A stretch of DNA of 12,794 nucleotides from Bacillota bacterium (GTDB taxonomy: Bacteria; Bacillota; Clostridia; Christensenellales; Aristaeellaceae): the NCBI GenBank assembly GCA_023459275.1, contig JAEWVC010000082.1:1-12794 (forward strand). Reading direction: 5' to 3'. Numbering within the stretch: position 1 is the stretch's first letter; each line of letters begins with the position of its first letter. Below the pieces are notes generated by a model. That model saw only the letters and a list, made by a program, of their open reading frames with translations, had not been told where the DNA came from and made no database searches. The position numbers and the translations under genes are program-made. Positions 1 to 6,067 of this stretch are shown one piece after another.

Positions 1-1011
1 ACCGGACCCACAGGCGCAACCGGCGCGGCCAGCACCGTTCCCGGGCCCACCGGGCCCACGGGCCCCACCGGGCCTACCGGACCCACAGGCCCCACCGGGC
101 CTACTGGGGCAACAGGACCCACTGGACCCACAGGCGCCACAGGCGATACCGGACCCACTGGACCCACCGGCCCCACAGGACCCACCGGGCCTACCGGGGC
201 AACAGGCCCCACCGGGCCCACGGGGGCAACAGGGCCCACTGGACCCACAGGCACCACCGGCGCAACCGGCCCCACCGGGCCTACCGGGGCAACAGGACCC
301 ACCGGGCCCACGGGGGCAACAGGCCCCACTGGACCCACAGGCACCACAGGCGATACCGGACCCACCGGTCCCACAGGGCCCACAGGACCCACCGGCCCCA
401 CGGGGGCAACAGGGCCCACCGGGCCCACAGGCGCCACGGGCGATACCGGACCCACAGGGCCCACAGGAGCCACCGGTCCCACCGGTCCCACGGGAGCCAC
501 CGGACCCACCGGACCCACTGGCGCGGCCAGCACCGTTCCCGGACCCACGGGAGCCACCGGTCCCACGGGAGCCACCGGCCCCACGGGGTCAAGCATTGCG
601 CTTACCGGCCTTCAGGTGCAGCTGCAGGGCAGCAGCGGCGGAACGGTCGCCAACGGCACCAACGTCCTTTTTGACACGGTCATCAACGCGCCCTCGGCGA
701 ACATCACGTACAACGCCGGCGTGGGCATGTTCTTCATCAACCAGGCGGGCAACTATTATATTTCCTGGTGGGTGAACACGGATGGAGCGGAGGCGGAAAC
801 CACGGTGGAATTCGGCATCCGTGTGGTCAGCGGCCCGACCATTCTGTCTTCGTCGCCCTCTCCCGTCACCACTTTGCAATTGAACGGCAGCGCACTTTTG
901 ACCGTGACCACCGTGCCCACCGTATTCAACCTGTTCAACAACAGCGGCGCAACGGTCAGCTACGGCACTACGGCGGTCCAGGCCAACCTGACCATTGTGG
1001 AAGTGTCGTAA
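1..1011 (+). CDS. Collagen-like protein with C-terminal jelly-roll-type head, 5' end missing
   Basis: The reading frame is open from the first base and ends at TAA 1009-1011; the start lies left of the window. Residues 1 to about 196 are Gly-X-Y triplets, nearly all Gly-Pro-Thr or Gly-Ala-Thr, which are expected to form a trimeric collagen-like stalk with threonines available for glycosylation. Two identical interruptions, GAASTVPG (bases 22-45 and 520-543), break the triplet phase 498 bases apart. The last 140 or so residues (from about base 591) are non-repetitive and beta-rich, with the stretch GNYYISWWVNTDGA and alternating hydrophobics. This resembles the C1q/TNF-like heads of BclA-type exosporium and other Firmicute collagen-like proteins. 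A spore-coat or cell-surface filament role is inferred from family resemblance. An internal ATG at 616 is in frame but lacks a convincing ribosome site and would cut into the head domain. Confidence 0.93.
   Translation, partial: TGPTGATGAASTVPGPTGPTGPTGPTGPTGPTGPTGATGPTGPTGATGDTGPTGPTGPTGPTGPTGATGPTGPTGATGPTGPTGTTGATGPTGPTGATGPTGPTGATGPTGPTGTTGDTGPTGPTGPTGPTGPTGATGPTGPTGATGDTGPTGPTGATGPTGPTGATGPTGPTGAASTVPGPTGATGPTGATGPTGSSIALTGLQVQLQGSSGGTVANGTNVLFDTVINAPSANITYNAGVGMFFINQAGNYYISWWVNTDGAEAETTVEFGIRVVSGPTILSSSPSPVTTLQLNGSALLTVTTVPTVFNLFNNSGATVSYGTTAVQANLTIVEVS
181..352 (+). repeat. 90-bp tandem duplication inside the Gly-Pro-Thr stalk
   Basis: Bases 181-262 and 271-352 are two copies offset by exactly 90 bp (30 residues, ten triplets). 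I count three mismatches in 82 positions. Codon choices, not only residues, are conserved between the copies, so this is a recent DNA-level duplication rather than independent Gly-Pro-Thr runs. It keeps the reading frame and the triplet phase. Confidence 0.85.
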
Positions 1012-1070
1012 GCAAGCGGTCCAAGAAGAAGCGCGGCAACGGCCTGATCAAACCAACCCAAGGCGCAAAC

Positions 1071-1098
1071 AAAAACGGCAGCGGAAGCTGCCGTTTTT
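1071..1098. terminator. Bidirectional intrinsic terminator between convergent collagen-like genes
   Basis: A perfect 12-bp stem, AAAAACGGCAGC paired with GCTGCCGTTTTT, closes a GGAA loop. The A-run on one side and T-run on the other give a U-tract in both directions. It lies 60 bases after the stop of the plus-strand gene and 34 bases after the stop of the minus-strand gene, so it can end both transcripts. Confidence 0.92.
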
Positions 1099-1131
1099 GC
1101 GGTTGCGTGCTTTTCGGCACAGCGAAGCCGG

Positions 1132-2445
1132 TTACCGGACGCATGCCTCGCAGATGTCCCATACGCCGATGACGCCGATATCCCTCTGGATGCGCAGCGT
1201 GAATCTCTTGCCCGCGCATTCGGGGTTCGTGCACAGATCAATGGTATACTCCGTGGGGTCGCCGTCCCTGCCGAAGATAAAGGTCTGCTCGTAGCTTTCA
1301 TAGTCGCCGCCGGGCAGAGCGGTGTCGTCCATGGTGTACGCCCGGACGGTAAACCCGTTCACATGGTCATAGGTGGCTTCATCAGGGTTCAGGAAGGAGA
1401 GGGTTACGGAGAGGGGATCGGCGGCAGCGGCGCTTACCCTGTCCGACGAAAGGGTGACCACAGGCGGAATGTACGCCGCGCCTGTTGCTCCCCGCTGCCC
1501 CGTGGGGCCCTGGGGACCGGTTGCCCCGGTGGCACCCGTGGCTCCTGTTGCGCCCGTCGCACCGGTAGCGCCGGTGGCACCATCCACACCGTCCACACCG
1601 TCCACACCGTCTATACCCGGCAGGCCGGGATCGCCCTTGTCGCCTTTTTCACCTTTTTCACCCGCCGCGCCCGTGGGACCCATGGGGCCTACGGGGCCGA
1701 TGGGGCCTACAGGGCCTACGGGGCCTTCGGGACCCGCAGCGCCATCCGCGCCGTCCACGCCGTCTACGCCGTCCACGCCGTCTACGCCGTCCGCACCCGG
1801 CAGGCCGGGATCGCCTTGATCGCCCTTGTCGCCCTTTTCACCCGGGAAGCCGCGGAAGCCCATGGGGCCCATGGGTCCCATCGGGCCCATCGGACCCATG
1901 GGGCCCATAAAGCCTTGAAGGCCCCTTGCCCCGGTTGCCCCCGTCGCACCCGCCGCGCCTGTTGCTCCAGTAGCGCCTGTTGCTCCAGTAGCGCCTGTTG
2001 CCCCCGCCGCCCCGGTGGCGCCTGCGGCACCGTCCGCGCCCGGCAAACCGGCGGCGCCTTGGTCTCCCTTATCGCCTGCCGCACCTGTGGGGCCAACTGC
2101 CCCCGTCGCCCCGGTAGGGCCAACTGCCCCCGCCGCCCCGGTGGCGCCCGTTGCACCGTCCGCGCCCGGCAAACCGGCCGCGCCTTGGTCTCCCTTATCG
2201 CCTGCCGCACCTGTGGGGCCGGCCGGACCGGCGGGGCCCTGCGGCCCTGTGGGTCCCATAGGTCCCATGGGCCCTGTGGGTCCCATCGGCCCCATGGGTC
2301 CTGTCGGGCCTGTGGGGCCTGTCACGCACGTGGGGATGGGGTTGCAGGTGGTCTGCAGGTTTGCCATCCCGACGCCCGGCATCAGCAGCGTTGCCATCAG
2401 GGCGGCCAGCAGTGCCAGAGCAAAGAGTTTCCGTGTATTCCGCAT
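1132..2445 (-). CDS. Secreted collagen-like protein with cysteine-bearing beta-sandwich-like tail
   Basis: 437 residues. A positively charged N-terminus and hydrophobic core (residues 1-28, ending GVGMA before N29) form a signal peptide; there is no lipobox. A short cysteine motif (C34, C40) precedes an uninterrupted collagen-like region, residues 43-324, which is 94 Gly-X-Y triplets. The region is modular: GPM/GPT runs, four copies of a charged GDKGD-or-GEKGD module followed by GLPG, and GVD and GAT runs. Lys-Gly-Asp/Glu triplets are known to stabilise triple helices by salt bridges. The 113-residue tail has the spacing of a Calx-beta-like repeat (T-x-D-D-T-A-x-P-G-x-D-Y, then a hydrophobic strand and a TEYTIDL strand) and four cysteines, C405, C410, and C432/C435 in a CEAC pair. 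The start is set by AAGGGAGGT eight bases upstream. The Calx-beta assignment is inference from pattern; export and the collagen stalk are clear. Confidence 0.93.
   Translation of the reverse strand: MRNTRKLFALALLAALMATLLMPGVGMANLQTTCNPIPTCVTGPTGPTGPMGPMGPTGPMGPMGPTGPQGPAGPAGPTGAAGDKGDQGAAGLPGADGATGATGAAGAVGPTGATGAVGPTGAAGDKGDQGAAGLPGADGAAGATGAAGATGATGATGATGATGAAGATGATGARGLQGFMGPMGPMGPMGPMGPMGFRGFPGEKGDKGDQGDPGLPGADGVDGVDGVDGVDGADGAAGPEGPVGPVGPIGPVGPMGPTGAAGEKGEKGDKGDPGLPGIDGVDGVDGVDGATGATGATGATGATGATGATGPQGPTGQRGATGAAYIPPVVTLSSDRVSAAAADPLSVTLSFLNPDEATYDHVNGFTVRAYTMDDTALPGGDYESYEQTFIFGRDGDPTEYTIDLCTNPECAGKRFTLRIQRDIGVIGVWDICEACVR
1999..2220 (-). repeat. 126-bp-period direct repeat inside the collagen-like gene
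   Basis: Bases 1999-2094 recur at 2125-2220 with about four mismatches in 96 positions. The offset of 126 bp equals 42 residues or 14 triplets, so frame and triplet phase are kept. Each copy encodes a GDKGDQGAAGLPGADG module with flanking Gly-Ala-Thr/Ala triplets. Confidence 0.85.
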
Positions 2446-2509
2446 GGATGTACCTCCCTTGCGGCCTTGGGGGAGATGGGCCGGTTAAGCATATGGATAC
2501 GGATCACCC

Positions 2510-2538
2510 ATTATGCCTACAGGCAGCAAGGTTTTCAG
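2510..2538 (-). promoter_or_regulatory. Candidate promoter of the secreted collagen-like gene
   Basis: On the minus strand CTGAAA (2533-2538) and CATAAT (2510-2515) are 17 bases apart and match the vegetative consensus at 9 of 12 positions, giving a leader of about 58 bases. The same place can also be read as a sporulation sigma-E-type pair: GCATAAT (2510-2516), 14 bases, CATATGCT (2488-2495), each a partial match. The sequence alone does not decide between them. Confidence 0.4.
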
Positions 2539-2574
2539 GTATCTTCTCCCGCTTGACTTTTACAGGTATGCGCA

Positions 2575-2603
2575 TTGACAGCGGGCGGCAGGTGTGCGAT
2601 AAT
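2575..2603 (+). promoter_or_regulatory. Near-consensus sigma-A promoter of the SH3/PepSY gene
   Basis: TTGACA (2575-2580) and GATAAT (2598-2603) are separated by 17 bases, 11 of 12 consensus positions with ideal spacing. Transcription should begin near 2610, leaving a leader of about 64 bases before the ATG at 2674. Confidence 0.78.
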
Positions 2604-2631
2604 TATTACATATTCGTTAAGAAAATAGTGT

Positions 2632-2654
2632 GGCAGCGTCATAAAGGCGCTGCC
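2632..2654 (+). promoter_or_regulatory. Leader hairpin upstream of the SH3/PepSY gene
   Basis: GGCAGCG (2632-2638) pairs perfectly with CGCTGCC (2648-2654) across a 9-base loop. It sits in the predicted leader and ends seven bases before the GGGAGG ribosome site (2662-2667). No U-tract follows, so it is not a terminator; it may only stabilise the leader. Confidence 0.5.
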
Positions 2655-2673
2655 CCGGGCTGGGAGGCGCATC

Positions 2674-3882
2674 ATGGTTGGCATGAAAGAGCGGCTGATG
2701 GGGCTGTGCGTGCTTACGCTTCTTTGCTGTGCGCTGTCCCTGCCCGCCCTGGGAGATGGCTTTCCCCAGGCGGCCACGGTGACCACGGGAGGCGGGACGC
2801 TGAACCTTCGGAAGGAGCCCGACATCAAATCCCGGCTGGTGGCGCGCCTCCCAAACGGCAAGGAGGTAACGGTGCTGTGCGGCCGGGACGGCTGGGTGCT
2901 GCTTTCATACAAGGGATTTGAGGGCTGGGCCATGGCGGAATTCGTGACCCCGGACCCCGCTCTTGTGCCCTCTTTGGAGCCGGGCGAAAGTGCCCCGGCT
3001 TTTTCCGGGCAGGTGCATATCCGCCTGCTTCCCGATGATTTTTCCCAGATCCTGTATACCGCCCCGGGGGCGGAGGTGCAGGTGCTTGCCCGGGAAAACG
3101 GCTGGTACCGCGTCGCCTGCAAAGACGGCGCGGGCGGGGAGCACACCGGCTATGCCCGGCCCGCGGGCCCCATGGGGGTGGGCGGCGCCGCGTCCCTTGT
3201 TGCCGCCCTTTCGGCGGACGCCTTCGTTTACCTGCTTCCCGACGAATCCGCCGGGGCGGCGGGCAGTTTTGCGGCGGGGGAAGCCGTCCAAATTTCGGAG
3301 CTGGGCACCGCCTGGTGCCGCGTGGAATCGCCCCTTGCCGGTTATGTGAAAACGGCGCTGCTCAGTCTTTCCCCGGACTCCCAGAAAGTTCTGGCCGGGG
3401 AGCAGGAAGCGGAGGAGGAACCCATCCCGGCCAAGACGCCCGCAGGGGAAACCATGCCGGAAAAGACGCCTGCCCCGCCGAAACCGCCGGCGGCAGCCAC
3501 CGCAAAGCCGCAAGCCGGCGCCAACGGCCCGGAGGCCTCCCCGGAGGGACAGCCCGCCATACCCGGTGATACGGAAGCCTCTCCCCTGCCGCCGCCTACG
3601 GAAACGCCCCTTGCTACGCCCGCCCCGGAGCCTCTTTCCCGGCAGGCCGCGCTGGCCAGGGCTTTGGCGGCGCTTGCGGACAGATACCTGCTGGAACCCG
3701 GCTGGGAGGGGGGCCTTACCGTGCAGGTGGAACTGAGCGGCCCCGGGGCGGAAGACTCCGCGGAACCGTGCTACCAGGTGGACCTGTTCGGCGCGGACGG
3801 AGCGCACACCGGCCGGGTTTTGCTCAACGCCTACACGGGCGAAACCCTATCCGTGTTTTTTCATACGGATACCAGTCAATAG
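2674..3882 (+). CDS. Secreted protein with SH3-like repeats and PepSY-like C-terminus
   Basis: 402 residues. The signal peptide is residues 1-27 (hydrophobic LCVLTLLCCALSLPALG). A good bacterial SH3 domain follows at about 39-92, with the typical T-L-N-L-R-K-E-P start, D-G-W-V-L-L centre and F-E-G-W-A end. Two more diverged copies lie at about 112-166 (IRLLPD, NGWYRV, TGYA) and 181-232 (VYLLPD, AWCRV, AGYV). A low-complexity Pro/Ala/Thr/Glu linker spans about 240-325 and probably crosses cell-wall material. The last 75 residues resemble a PepSY domain (CYQVDLFG, VLLNAYTGETLSV). SH3 domains of this type usually bind peptidoglycan and PepSY domains are often linked to protease control, so a wall-associated regulatory or sensing role is plausible but unproven. 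GGGAGG six bases upstream supports this ATG over the in-frame ATG at 2683. Confidence 0.88.
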   Translation: MVGMKERLMGLCVLTLLCCALSLPALGDGFPQAATVTTGGGTLNLRKEPDIKSRLVARLPNGKEVTVLCGRDGWVLLSYKGFEGWAMAEFVTPDPALVPSLEPGESAPAFSGQVHIRLLPDDFSQILYTAPGAEVQVLARENGWYRVACKDGAGGEHTGYARPAGPMGVGGAASLVAALSADAFVYLLPDESAGAAGSFAAGEAVQISELGTAWCRVESPLAGYVKTALLSLSPDSQKVLAGEQEAEEEPIPAKTPAGETMPEKTPAPPKPPAAATAKPQAGANGPEASPEGQPAIPGDTEASPLPPPTETPLATPAPEPLSRQAALARALAALADRYLLEPGWEGGLTVQVELSGPGAEDSAEPCYQVDLFGADGAHTGRVLLNAYTGETLSVFFHTDTSQ

Positions 3883-3952
3883 CGGGCCTTCGCGGCGCTG
3901 CACGCCTGCCGCCTAAATACAAAGCACAGCCACGCCGCTTAAACGCCCCTGT

Positions 3953-4414
3953 TCAATTTACGTCCAAATTCAGCTTGGCCACACCCAGGGCGGAATACGC
4001 CCAGAGGGTGTCCTGTACCATTTGCAGCCGCTCGTCCGGGCAGGAGACGATAACCACCACCCCGGGCTGTTTGCCGCTACGCTTTTTTTGCTTCCTTTTC
4101 AAAAAGATAAGCTTGATGCCAAGCCCCAGGAAAAATCCGAAGCCGGTGCCGATCAGCGCCCAGAGCACAGGCCCCCACGCCAGCAGGAAGCCGTAGATGA
4201 TGCCAAGAAGCGAGAACAGCGCCGCCAGGATCACCGGAAAATCCATAAGGCTGACGCTGTCGGAGGAATGCAGCCTGTCCAGCAGCAGCCTGTCCTCGCT
4301 GCGCTTGTCCAGGGGCACGGCGAGGATGTCCTTTTTCGGAATGCCCTTCATTTCCAGGGCCGTGAGCGCAAGTTCTATTTTCAGCGTCTGTTCAAAGGCG
4401 GATATGACGTACAT
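3953..4414 (-). CDS. Small membrane protein with two soluble alpha/beta halves around a transmembrane hairpin
   Basis: 153 residues; not assigned to a named function. Residues 1-36 read as strand-helix-strand (VISAF, a helix, ILAVPLD). Two glycine-rich transmembrane segments follow at about 58-78 and 82-104, then a basic KRKQKKR stretch that should face the cytoplasm. Residues 117-150 form another strand-helix-strand (GVVVIVSC to KLNLDV). The two soluble parts look like halves of a ferredoxin-like domain split by the membrane hairpin, which is inference. AAGGAG seven bases upstream fixes the start. Only three bases separate it from the stop of the gene before it (4418), so the two are almost certainly co-transcribed and translationally coupled. 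I recall similar unannotated proteins in other Firmicutes, without a known role. Confidence 0.85.
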   Translation of the reverse strand: MYVISAFEQTLKIELALTALEMKGIPKKDILAVPLDKRSEDRLLLDRLHSSDSVSLMDFPVILAALFSLLGIIYGFLLAWGPVLWALIGTGFGFFLGLGIKLIFLKRKQKKRSGKQPGVVVIVSCPDERLQMVQDTLWAYSALGVAKLNLDVN

Positions 4415-4417
4415 CGT

Positions 4418-5203
4418 TCAGCTCCTTTTTGCAAAGGGCATTTTGAAGGAGGCACTCTGGTAGTTTTTCTTCAGGAACTTTGCCTGCTCCCACTCGAACA
4501 GCCTGTTGGACTCCACCTGGTTCACATAAGCGTCATAGATGCCAAAGAAAAAGAGCGAGGGGATGTTGAGCATCCACTGGACGTCCACGGCCTCCTTCGC
4601 CTGGGCGAACAGGCCGAGGGCGGTCAGGTGGATGGCCGTCATCACATTGGATAACATGACCACCACGATCCACCATCCCAGCAGGAAGAACGCGACGATC
4701 ATGCGGTTGTTTACCAGCTGGCCGGCGCCGGGGGACAGCACCGACCAGGCCACAGCGGACCAGGGCGGGCTTTTGTCCAGATAGTTGAGGCCCAGCGCGT
4801 TGATCACAAACATGCCCACGGGGGCATCCTCCCGCGCGGCAAGCAGAAACTGGTTGTTCAGGTCTACGGCGGTCCGGTAGCTGTCGGCTATTGCAAACAG
4901 GTAGGTGGGGATGTAGAGCAGGAGCCACCTTGTATCAAGCACTGCCTTGGCCATGTCAAAGCGCAGCGTAAACGTGTAGAAGATCGCCAGGTTCAGGTGC
5001 GACATCAGGTTGACGGCGACCTCCCAGATGAAAAGAATGAAACCGCGCATGTACTTGCACAGCAGCATTTGGCCCATGCCGGGGAAAACCGCCGACCATA
5101 GCGCGATGACGGCGGGGTTGCGCAGGTGCAGATGCGTTGTGCCCCATACGGAGACAAAGGCCCGGGGCCTGCGGGGGTGCGGTGCAGACAGTACCGGTTT
5201 CAT
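4418..5203 (-). CDS. Polytopic membrane protein with two tandem PG-x-GQ repeats
   Basis: 261 residues from the ATG at 5203, preceded by AGGAAG nine bases upstream. The frame can be extended to a TTG at 5311, but that adds a Cys/His-rich leader with no good ribosome site. The protein is an internal duplication. Half one (about 29-119) contains ALWSAVFPGMGQ, hydrophobic helices, an F-x-M-A-K-x-x-x-D-x-x-W segment, IP, and a D-S-Y then V-D-L-N end. Half two (about 147-237) contains AWSVLSPGAGQ, helices, F-x-Q-A-K-x-x-x-D-x-x-W, IP, and a D-A-Y then V-E-S-N end, at a constant offset near 117 residues. PG-x-GQ motifs also begin short TM2/DUF5683-like membrane domains, which may be the origin. It is the first gene of a two-gene operon with the 153-residue protein. 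Function unknown. Confidence 0.85.
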   Translation of the reverse strand: MKPVLSAPHPRRPRAFVSVWGTTHLHLRNPAVIALWSAVFPGMGQMLLCKYMRGFILFIWEVAVNLMSHLNLAIFYTFTLRFDMAKAVLDTRWLLLYIPTYLFAIADSYRTAVDLNNQFLLAAREDAPVGMFVINALGLNYLDKSPPWSAVAWSVLSPGAGQLVNNRMIVAFFLLGWWIVVVMLSNVMTAIHLTALGLFAQAKEAVDVQWMLNIPSLFFFGIYDAYVNQVESNRLFEWEQAKFLKKNYQSASFKMPFAKRS

Positions 5204-5290
5204 GGTATAAAGCTTCCTGGGGATCGGCCCCGGTTGGTGCGCAAACAGATGCTTATGGTCACACACGCAGATTTCACCGAATATCAGGGA

Positions 5291-5296
5291 TATAAT
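5291..5296 (+). promoter_or_regulatory. Possible -10 box for the CBO0543-family gene
   Basis: TATAAT at 5291-5296 is a full consensus -10 box and lies inside the short dyad GGGATATAATTCCC (5287-5300). No recognisable -35 box is found at 16-18 bases, so an activator or a different sigma factor would be needed. Transcripts would start near 5303 and carry the hairpin at 5318-5342 close to their 5' end. Confidence 0.4.
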
Positions 5297-5317
5297 TCCC
5301 ATAAAGCACAAGACTAT

Positions 5318-5345
5318 TCCCTGGGCATGCTATGCCCAGGGAGGA
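5318..5345 (+). promoter_or_regulatory. Perfect hairpin overlapping the ribosome-binding site of the CBO0543-family gene
   Basis: TCCCTGGGCAT (5318-5328) pairs without a mismatch with ATGCCCAGGGA (5332-5342) around a GCT loop. The ribosome site AGGGAGGA (5338-5345) shares its first five bases with the right arm, so folding would hide part of it. The start codon (5352) stays outside. As DNA the same 25 bases are a perfect dyad and could instead be a protein-binding operator. Confidence 0.7.
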
Positions 5346-5351
5346 TTGCGG

Positions 5352-5921
5352 ATGAATGAGCAGGCGCTCCAGGACCTGATCCTGCAGCTGAAAATGCAGC
5401 TGAGGGACGCGGCCTTTGAGCATTTTGCCAGGTATGAGCTTTTCTCAGCCGTATGGTGGATGCTGCTGGGGCTGGCCGTTGTCCCGCTGATCATCTGGTG
5501 GAAGCTGGTGGACAAAAAGCGGCTGTTTGAAATCAGCATGTTTGGGCTTCTGCTGGGCCTGACCGCCACGTTTCTGGATGTCATCGGCACGGACTACGGC
5601 CTGTGGGTATACAGGGTGCATATGCTTCCGGAAACGGCGGTGCTTGTCCCGGTGGACTTCGTTGTGCTCCCCGTGATCCAGATGTATGTCTATCAAAGAT
5701 GCCCCAAGTGGGGCAAATACCTGCTGTTCAGCCTGCTCTCCGCCGCCGTGCAGTCCTTTGCCGCCGAACCCCTGGCCGTGCTCATCGGCCAGTACAAGCT
5801 GGTCCGCTGGAACATCCTGTATTCGTTCCCGATCTATCTTGCCATGGATGTCATCATCAAATGGATCGCCGGGCGGTTCAAAAAGGCGCAGGAGAAAGCG
5901 GTTTCCGGGGGCGGCAACTGA
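5352..5921 (+). CDS. CBO0543-family membrane protein
   Basis: 189 residues from the ATG at 5352; the frame also allows a TTG six bases earlier, but GGGAGGA is spaced six bases before 5352. An amphipathic N-terminal helix (1-28) is followed by about five transmembrane segments, near 30-50, 57-76, 92-112, 119-143 and 152-174. Features shared, as I recall it, with the CBO0543 family of Firmicutes are the F-x-D-V-I-G-x-x-Y-G-L-W motif after the second helix, the L-P-x-x-A-x-L-V-P-x-D segment, the Y-Q-R-C-P-x-W-x-K loop and the W-x-x-x-Y-S-F-P-I-Y segment near the end. The function of the family is not known. The gene stands alone, divergent from the duplicated membrane protein gene, with 148 bases between the two starts. 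Confidence 0.85.
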   Translation: MNEQALQDLILQLKMQLRDAAFEHFARYELFSAVWWMLLGLAVVPLIIWWKLVDKKRLFEISMFGLLLGLTATFLDVIGTDYGLWVYRVHMLPETAVLVPVDFVVLPVIQMYVYQRCPKWGKYLLFSLLSAAVQSFAAEPLAVLIGQYKLVRWNILYSFPIYLAMDVIIKWIAGRFKKAQEKAVSGGGN

Positions 5922-5969
5922 AAGCCGGCCCAAAACGGTGCCCGTCCCCCGGTGACTGATCAAAACAAT

Positions 5970-5983
5970 AGCCCGGCCGGGCT
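5970..5983. other. GC-rich palindrome downstream of the CBO0543-family gene
   Basis: AGCCCGGCCGGGCT is a perfect 14-base palindrome, 48 bases after the stop at 5921. It lacks a T-tract on the plus strand, so it is at best a weak or pausing terminator, or a mark of the end of the transcript. Confidence 0.35.
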
Positions 5984-6011
5984 GATTATAACGTCCCAGG
6001 CATTCCCGGTT

Positions 6012-6038
6012 TTGAACACTGTCATATTGGCATACTAT
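6012..6038 (+). promoter_or_regulatory. Weak promoter candidate for the copper-storage gene
   Basis: TTGAAC (6012-6017) and TACTAT (6033-6038) resemble -35 and -10 boxes but are only 15 bases apart. The sub-optimal spacing would suit an activator that twists or bends the DNA, such as a MerR-type protein, yet no clear dyad fills the spacer. Confidence 0.3.
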
Positions 6039-6067
6039 GTCCAGGCAATCACAAGGAGGTTTTTACC

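Noticed and set aside
1..590. Repeat arrays that might be taken for a CRISPR or minisatellite
   Set aside because: There are no constant repeats with unique spacers; the period is that of Gly-X-Y codons in an open frame.
281..592. Minus-strand Trp/Arg-rich frame opposite the first collagen stalk
   Set aside because: Its WVRWLPWDRW pattern is just the complement of Gly-Pro-Thr codons; no ribosome site.
1363..2556. Long plus-strand frames (up to 397 codons) opposite the secreted collagen-like gene
   Set aside because: They are mirror frames of the Gly-X-Y repeat, rich in Arg/Ala/His/Cys or PxxP repeats, with no ribosome site; the minus-strand frame has signal peptide, ribosome site and domain structure.
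2905..3807. Minus-strand 300-codon frame opposite the SH3/PepSY gene
   Set aside because: Arg/Gly-rich composition typical of an antisense shadow in GC-rich DNA, and no ribosome site.
5204..5311. N-terminal extension of the duplicated membrane protein with a Cys/His-rich leader
   Set aside because: It begins with TTG and lacks a good ribosome site, whereas ATG 5203 has AGGAAG upstream and the extension covers the region expected to hold promoters.
6022..6038. TCATATT and CATACTAT, close to sigma-E box sequences, before the copper-storage gene
   Set aside because: They are only two bases apart; about 14 are needed, so they cannot form one promoter.
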